Source of the DNA: Alphaproteobacteria bacterium
GTDB lineage: Bacteria; Pseudomonadota; Alphaproteobacteria; DSM-16000; Inquilinaceae
Assembly: GCA_028277405.1 (NCBI GenBank)
Contig: JANQGH010000070.1
Coordinates: forward strand, 124,001-188,000
Direction of reading: 5' to 3'
DNA: 64,000 nucleotides
Made by a program: the position numbers and the translations under genes
Part shown: piece by piece, positions 60,214 to 64,000 of the stretch
How positions within the stretch are numbered: the first letter of the stretch is position 1
Layout: each line of letters begins with the position of its first letter
Notes under the pieces: generated by a model
Database searches by the model: none
The model's input: only the letters and a program-made list of their open reading frames with translations
Told to the model about the DNA's origin: nothing

Positions 60214-60531
60214 TCAGTTGTCGGACAGGTGGCTCAGGATTTCGATGACCACCTGCAGCCGCACGGCGAGCGCGGTGAAGGCGAATTCGAGATCCTCGAA
60301 CACGATCCAGTCGATGAAGAAGCTCCAGGCCGTCGCCGCCAGAACCGCCCAGATGATGAACCGGGCGAAGCCGGCCAGCCGCGACCGCTTGGTCAGGCTG
60401 TCGCCCTTGAATTCGTAGTGCCCTTCCAGCGCCAGGGTCAGCGTGCGCAGCACATAGACGCCCGTGGCGCCGAACAGGGTGGCAAACAGCGATGCGCTGA
60501 TCGCGAAGCCGATATAGTCACCGGCGGACAT
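60214..60531 (-). CDS. Small membrane protein, hypothetical
   Basis: A 105-residue protein with two clear membrane helices (FAISASLFATLFGATGVYVL and FARFIIWAVLAATAWSFFI) and a charged loop (EGHYEFKGDSLTKRSRL). No family is recognised. The gene precedes the zinc-ribbon protein by 18 bp on the same strand and is probably co-transcribed with it. It could be its partner in the membrane. Confidence 0.7.
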   Translation of the reverse strand: MSAGDYIGFAISASLFATLFGATGVYVLRTLTLALEGHYEFKGDSLTKRSRLAGFARFIIWAVLAATAWSFFIDWIVFEDLEFAFTALAVRLQVVIEILSHLSDN

Positions 60532-60578
60532 TGAATGCGCAGCCTTGGTTCACTCAGCCCCCAACCCCAAACCCTTTA

Positions 60579-60592
60579 CAGCGGTACCGCTG
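60579..60592. promoter_or_regulatory. 14-bp perfect palindrome in pyrB divergent promoter region
   Basis: CAGCGGTACCGCTG is a perfect palindrome 115 bp upstream of pyrB, in the 175-bp space shared with the small membrane protein gene. A second, shorter palindrome, GCGCTAGCGC, is at 60642. Either could be a regulator site for pyrB; the factor is unknown. Confidence 0.4.
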
Positions 60593-60706
60593 ACTTTAGC
60601 GGTCCTCTCCTTCGACCAGTCTACAAAGGGGCGTTAAAGTCGCGCTAGCGCCATCTTTCGCACCCGGGCGTGGTCAGGCGGCGCGGCGCGGCGTATCATC
60701 GGGTTC

Positions 60707-61669
60707 ATGCCCGATTCCTCCGTGCCCGAACGCTTGCGACAACGTCACCTGCTGGCCATCAGCGATCTCAGCGAGGCGGAGATCACGTTGCTGCTGGACT
60801 GCGCGGACAGCTATGTCGAGCAGAGCCGGCAGCCGGACAAGAAGTCGAGCCAGCTGCGCGGGCGCACCGTCATCAACCTGTTCTTCGAAAACTCGACCCG
60901 CACGCGGACTTCATTCGAGGTGGCGGGCAAGCGGCTGGGCGCCGACACCGTCAACATGTCGGTCGGCAGCAGTTCGATCAAGAAGGGCGAGACGTTGATC
61001 GATACGGCACTGACCCTGAACGCCATGCATCCCGACGTGCTGATCGTGCGCCATCCGGAGTCCGGCGCCGTGGAACTCTTGTCGCAAAAGGTCTCCGCGG
61101 CCGTGATCAATGGCGGCGACGGCAGTCACGAACACCCGACCCAGGCCCTGCTCGACGCGCTGACCATCCGCCGCCGCGTCGGCCGCCTGGCCGGCCTGAA
61201 GGTCGCGATCTGCGGCGACATCATGCACAGCCGCGTCGCCCGGTCGAACATCCATCTTCTGAACATCATGGGCGCCCAGGTCCGCGCCATCGCGCCGCCG
61301 ACCCTTCTGCCGCCGGCGATCGAACGCCTGGGCGTCGCCGTGTTCCACGACATGCGGGCGGGCCTGGAGGGTGCCGACATCGTGATGATGCTGCGTCTGC
61401 AGCTGGAGCGCATGCAGGGCAGTTTCGTGCCGTCGACACGCGAGTACTACCGCCTGTACGGCCTCGATCGAGACAAGCTGAGCGTGGCCAACCCGGAAGC
61501 GTTGATCATGCATCCGGGGCCGATGAACCGGGGTGTCGAGATCGACAGCGATGTCGCCGACGACATCAACCGCAGCGTCATCCTGGACCAGGTCGAACTG
61601 GGCGTGGCCGTGCGCATGGCGTGCCTGGACCAGTTGACCCGTGTGCTCGATGCCGAGGGCGGGGACTAG
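60707..61669 (+). CDS. pyrB: Aspartate carbamoyltransferase catalytic subunit
   Basis: A 320-residue ATCase catalytic chain that makes N-carbamoyl-aspartate. The carbamoyl-phosphate motif is [24 protein letters not shown] and the MLRLQLERM block of the aspartate domain are intact. The catalytic residues of family members appear conserved. The start is the ATG at 60707. The pyrC-like gene begins 3 bp later (tag-CC-ATG). A longer frame reading through both is not real. Confidence 0.96.
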   Translation: MPDSSVPERLRQRHLLAISDLSEAEITLLLDCADSYVEQSRQPDKKSSQLRGRTVINLFFENSTRTRTSFEVAGKRLGADTVNMSVGSSSIKKGETLIDTALTLNAMHPDVLIVRHPESGAVELLSQKVSAAVINGGDGSHEHPTQALLDALTIRRRVGRLAGLKVAICGDIMHSRVARSNIHLLNIMGAQVRAIAPPTLLPPAIERLGVAVFHDMRAGLEGADIVMMLRLQLERMQGSFVPSTREYYRLYGLDRDKLSVANPEALIMHPGPMNRGVEIDSDVADDINRSVILDQVELGVAVRMACLDQLTRVLDAEGGD

Positions 61670-61671
61670 CC

Positions 61672-62967
61672 ATGGCGCGTGCTTATCTGAACGCCCGGCT
61701 GCTGGACCCCGCAAGCGGCCTCGACACGGTCGGCGGCTTGATCGTCAAGGATGGGGTAATCGCGGATTTGGGGCCGTCGGTTACCGCCGACGCTCTGGCC
61801 GACGACATGTCCAAGATCGACTGCGGTGGCGCCTGCCTGGCACCTGGACTGGTCGACATCCGCGTGCGCGTCGGCGAACCGGGCGAAGCACACAAGGAGA
61901 CGATCGCCAGCGCCTCGGCGGCAGCGGCGGCCGGCGGCGTCACGGCGCTGGCCTGCCTGCCGGACGGGCCGGAGCCGATCGACCGGCGGGCGGGGCTGGA
62001 ATATGTCGCCAGGCGCGCGCGGGAGATCAAGAGCACCAAGATCTTTGCCTATGCCTGCGTCACCAGGGGCGCGGAGGGTCGTGAACTGGCCGAAATGGGC
62101 CTCTTGGCGGAGGCCGGCGCGGTCGCCTTTTCCGACGGGCGCCATGCCGTGGCCGATGCGCTGGTGATGAGCCGGGCACTGGCCTACGCCGGGGCCTTGG
62201 GCAAGACCATCGTCCAGCACCCGGAGGAACCGCGCCTGGCCTCGGAAGGCGTCATGAACGCCGGCGAGATCGCCACGCGTCTCGGCCTCTCGGGCATTCC
62301 GCGCCAGGCGGAACCGATCATGATCGAGCGCGATCTGCGCCTGGTGGAACTGACCGGCGCACGCTACCACGTCGCCCATGTCTCGACGGCCGAGAGTGTC
62401 GAGATCTTGCGCCACGCGAAACGCCGAGGGCTGCCGGTCACTTGCGACACGGCACCGCCCTACTTCGCCCTGACAGAGGTCGACGTCGGCGACTACCGCA
62501 CCTTCGCGCGCCTCTCCCCACCGCTGCGCGGCGACGCCGACCGACAGGCGGTGGTCGAGGGCGTGGCCGACGGCACCATCGACATCATCGCCAGCGATCA
62601 CTGGCCGCAGGACGTCGAATCCAAGCGCCTGCCCTTTGCGCTGGCCGAACCGGGCATCGTAGGACTTGAGACTTTGCTGCCCTTGACGCTGGAGCTGGTG
62701 CATCGCGGGCAAGTGCCGCTGATGCAGGCCTTGGCCGCCCTCACCTGCCGGCCGGCCGATTTGATCGGCCACAAGCTCGGTCGGTTGGCCAAGGGCGCGC
62801 CGGCCGACCTGGTCCTGTTCGACCTCGACCGGCCGGGGCGCATCGAGGTCGATCGCTTCCGTTCGAAATCGAAGAACTCGCCCTTCGACGGTCGTCCGGT
62901 CAGCGGTGCGGTGCTCGCCACGATCGTTGACGGCCGGCCCGTGTATCAGGCCGAAGACTTCGGCTGA
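61672..62967 (+). CDS. PyrC-like dihydroorotase homologue lacking the HxH metal motif
   Basis: A 431-residue amidohydrolase-fold protein immediately after pyrB. The usual HxH at the start of the barrel is replaced by RxR: R64 and R66 in GLVDIRVRVGEPG. Other dihydroorotase ligands remain: VQHPEEP, VAHVSTAES and IIASDHWPQ. Pseudo-dihydroorotases paired with PyrB are known from Pseudomonas, where they are needed for ATCase assembly without catalysis. The same is likely here, so a working dihydroorotase should be elsewhere in the genome. The start is the ATG at 61672. Confidence 0.85.
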   Translation: MARAYLNARLLDPASGLDTVGGLIVKDGVIADLGPSVTADALADDMSKIDCGGACLAPGLVDIRVRVGEPGEAHKETIASASAAAAAGGVTALACLPDGPEPIDRRAGLEYVARRAREIKSTKIFAYACVTRGAEGRELAEMGLLAEAGAVAFSDGRHAVADALVMSRALAYAGALGKTIVQHPEEPRLASEGVMNAGEIATRLGLSGIPRQAEPIMIERDLRLVELTGARYHVAHVSTAESVEILRHAKRRGLPVTCDTAPPYFALTEVDVGDYRTFARLSPPLRGDADRQAVVEGVADGTIDIIASDHWPQDVESKRLPFALAEPGIVGLETLLPLTLELVHRGQVPLMQALAALTCRPADLIGHKLGRLAKGAPADLVLFDLDRPGRIEVDRFRSKSKNSPFDGRPVSGAVLATIVDGRPVYQAEDFG

Positions 62968-62979
62968 GGAGGCGACGCG

Positions 62980-63657
62980 ATGCCCGATCCGATAAGCTGG
63001 GAGTTTGCGTGGCCGTTCCTGCTCGGCGCTTTGGTGGGCGGCTATCTGCTGGGCTCCATCCCGTTCGGCCTGGTGCTGACCCGCATCGCCGGCTATGGCG
63101 ATGTGCGCAAAATCGGCTCCGGCAATATCGGTGCCACGAACGTGCTGCGCACCGGCAACAAGCTGCTGGCGCTGGCAACGTTGCTGCTGGACGGCGGCAA
63201 GGGAGCCGTTGCGGTTCTGATCGCCCAGATCTATGGCAGCGATCCCGCCTTAATGGCCGCTGCCGGTGCCTTGCTGGGGCACCTGTTTCCCGTCTGGCTG
63301 GGCTTTCGCGGCGGCAAGGGCATGGCCACGGCGCTGGGCATCCTGCTGGCGATCAGCCCCCTTGTTGGCGCGCTTTGCTGCCTGACCTGGCTGCTGGTGG
63401 CGGTGGTATTCCGCTATTCTTCGCTCGCATCGCTCGCGGCAATCGCACTCGCCCCGGTCTATGCCTGGCTCTTGTCGATGCGCCCGCTTTACGAGCCGCT
63501 GCGTGAGTTCGGGCTGCCGCACGCCGTTCTGGCCGACCCGCAGCGGGCCCAGCTCTTCCTCTTCATCGCGATCCTGGTCTGGATTCGCCATTACCAGAAC
63601 ATCAGGCGGCTGTTGACCGGCAGGGAATCGAAAATCGGCGAGAAGAAGGCCGGATGA
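62980..63657 (+). CDS. plsY: Glycerol-3-phosphate acyltransferase PlsY
   Basis: A 225-residue integral membrane enzyme that transfers acyl groups from acyl-phosphate to glycerol-3-phosphate. The signatures are GSIPFGLVLTRIAG, the KIGSGNIGATNVLRTG block and FRGGKGMATALG. Five membrane segments are expected. The start is the ATG at 62980, behind GAGGAGG. It lies 12 bp after the pyrC-like gene, and its stop overlaps the next gene by four bases. Confidence 0.96.
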   Translation: MPDPISWEFAWPFLLGALVGGYLLGSIPFGLVLTRIAGYGDVRKIGSGNIGATNVLRTGNKLLALATLLLDGGKGAVAVLIAQIYGSDPALMAAAGALLGHLFPVWLGFRGGKGMATALGILLAISPLVGALCCLTWLLVAVVFRYSSLASLAAIALAPVYAWLLSMRPLYEPLREFGLPHAVLADPQRAQLFLFIAILVWIRHYQNIRRLLTGRESKIGEKKAG

Positions 63658-64000
63658 CGGTTCGCGCCAGCCCCACACGAAGACAAGTCATCCTCGCCAG
63701 CGTCGCGACGGGCGCCTTGCTGGTCGCGCCGCCCGCAAAGGCGCAGGTTGCGCTCGCGGACTTCATGGCGCTCTCGCAGCAACTGGCGGGGCCATGGGAC
63801 CTCGATCCCGACATCGGTGCGACCTATCTGCGCGCGCTGACGGCGGACCCGACGACGCGCGCCACGCTGGACAGCTTGATCGACCAGGGCGACGACGGTT
63901 CCGACGCCATCGCCGACCTGAAGCGCACGATCCTCAAACAATGGTACCTCGGCACCTATGAAGAAGATGGCCAGCCGGCCGTGGCGACCTTCGAACGCGC
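63654..64000 (+). CDS. Sugar-dehydrogenase small (gamma) subunit, N-terminal part (runs off window)
   Basis: The first 115 residues of a FAD-SLDH-type small subunit. A Tat-like signal is at the start (TRRQVILASVATGALLVA, ending AKA-Q). The mature start DFMALSQQLAGPWDLDPDIGATYLRAL is the family pattern, and LKRTILKQWYLGTYEEDGQP follows. Such subunits escort the large FAD subunit through the Tat pathway and complete a membrane-linked gluconate/sorbitol-type dehydrogenase. The ATG overlaps the plsY stop (ATGA). The C-terminus and partner genes lie beyond the window. Confidence 0.82.
   Translation, partial: MTVRASPTRRQVILASVATGALLVAPPAKAQVALADFMALSQQLAGPWDLDPDIGATYLRALTADPTTRATLDSLIDQGDDGSDAIADLKRTILKQWYLGTYEEDGQPAVATFER

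Noticed and set aside
60670..62967. Apparent 765-residue fusion ahead of the PyrC-like protein
   Set aside because: The N-terminal part is an out-of-frame shadow of pyrB. The real start is the ATG at 61672, 3 bp after the pyrB stop.
1..64000. CRISPR arrays, tRNA/rRNA genes, integrase or transposase genes
   Set aside because: None was recognised on either strand; no regularly spaced repeats and no cloverleaf seen by eye.

Overview
This is a GC-rich chromosomal window. Protein families, gene order (gatC-gatA-gatB beside ruvX; pyrB, a pyrC-like gene, plsY) and GC-variant Fur boxes suggest an alphaproteobacterium, probably Rhodospirillales-like. I cannot name a genus from sequence alone. I see no rRNA, tRNA, CRISPR array, transposase or integrase.

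Layout. 1-6.2 kb: a partial methyltransferase, an alpha/beta hydrolase, a hypothetical protein, an ArsR-SRPBCC-GFA operon with a paired palindromic operator, a double-cupin protein, a Tat-exported protein with four acidic repeats plus its terminator, and a JmjC-type cupin oxygenase. 6.2-12.2 kb: a minus-strand run with an acyl-CoA synthetase, a ketopantoate-reductase-like enzyme and a complete polar amino-acid ABC importer. 12.4-13.5 kb: an AlkC-like alkylation-repair protein. 13.7-19.3 kb: an 1851-residue secreted-type protein with RTX repeats, cadherin-like domains and six Hcp-like modules. 19.4-25.1 kb: three tandem MFS paralogues and a glycosyltransferase.

25.2-41.8 kb is an iron-acquisition island. 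It has two complete FecCD-type ABC importers, two unknown proteins of probable amidotransferase-like fold, an IsdG-like monooxygenase, HemP, a peroxiredoxin, an IrtAB/YbtPQ-like transporter pair, a methyltransferase and a small secreted protein. A shared 19-bp Fur-box-like palindrome precedes several of these transcription units. No TonB-dependent receptor or siderophore synthetase lies in the window, so the outer-membrane step and ligand synthesis must be encoded elsewhere.

42-52 kb is a more accessory-looking stretch: a CrtI-like oxidoreductase, a phosphotransferase, a subtilase with a separate propeptide-like protein, a VapBC/FitAB-type toxin-antitoxin pair, secreted EF-hand, SH3 and propeller proteins, and a peroxiredoxin-like/2OG-oxygenase fusion. 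The 3' end of the oxygenase gene recurs twice upstream as decayed copies. A 93-bp perfect-armed inverted repeat follows.

52-64 kb is mostly core: gatCAB, ruvX, an AEC transporter, a class III CoA-transferase, an EamA transporter, a zinc-ribbon membrane protein, pyrB, a pyrC-like gene lacking the HxH metal ligands, plsY and the start of a sugar-dehydrogenase small subunit.
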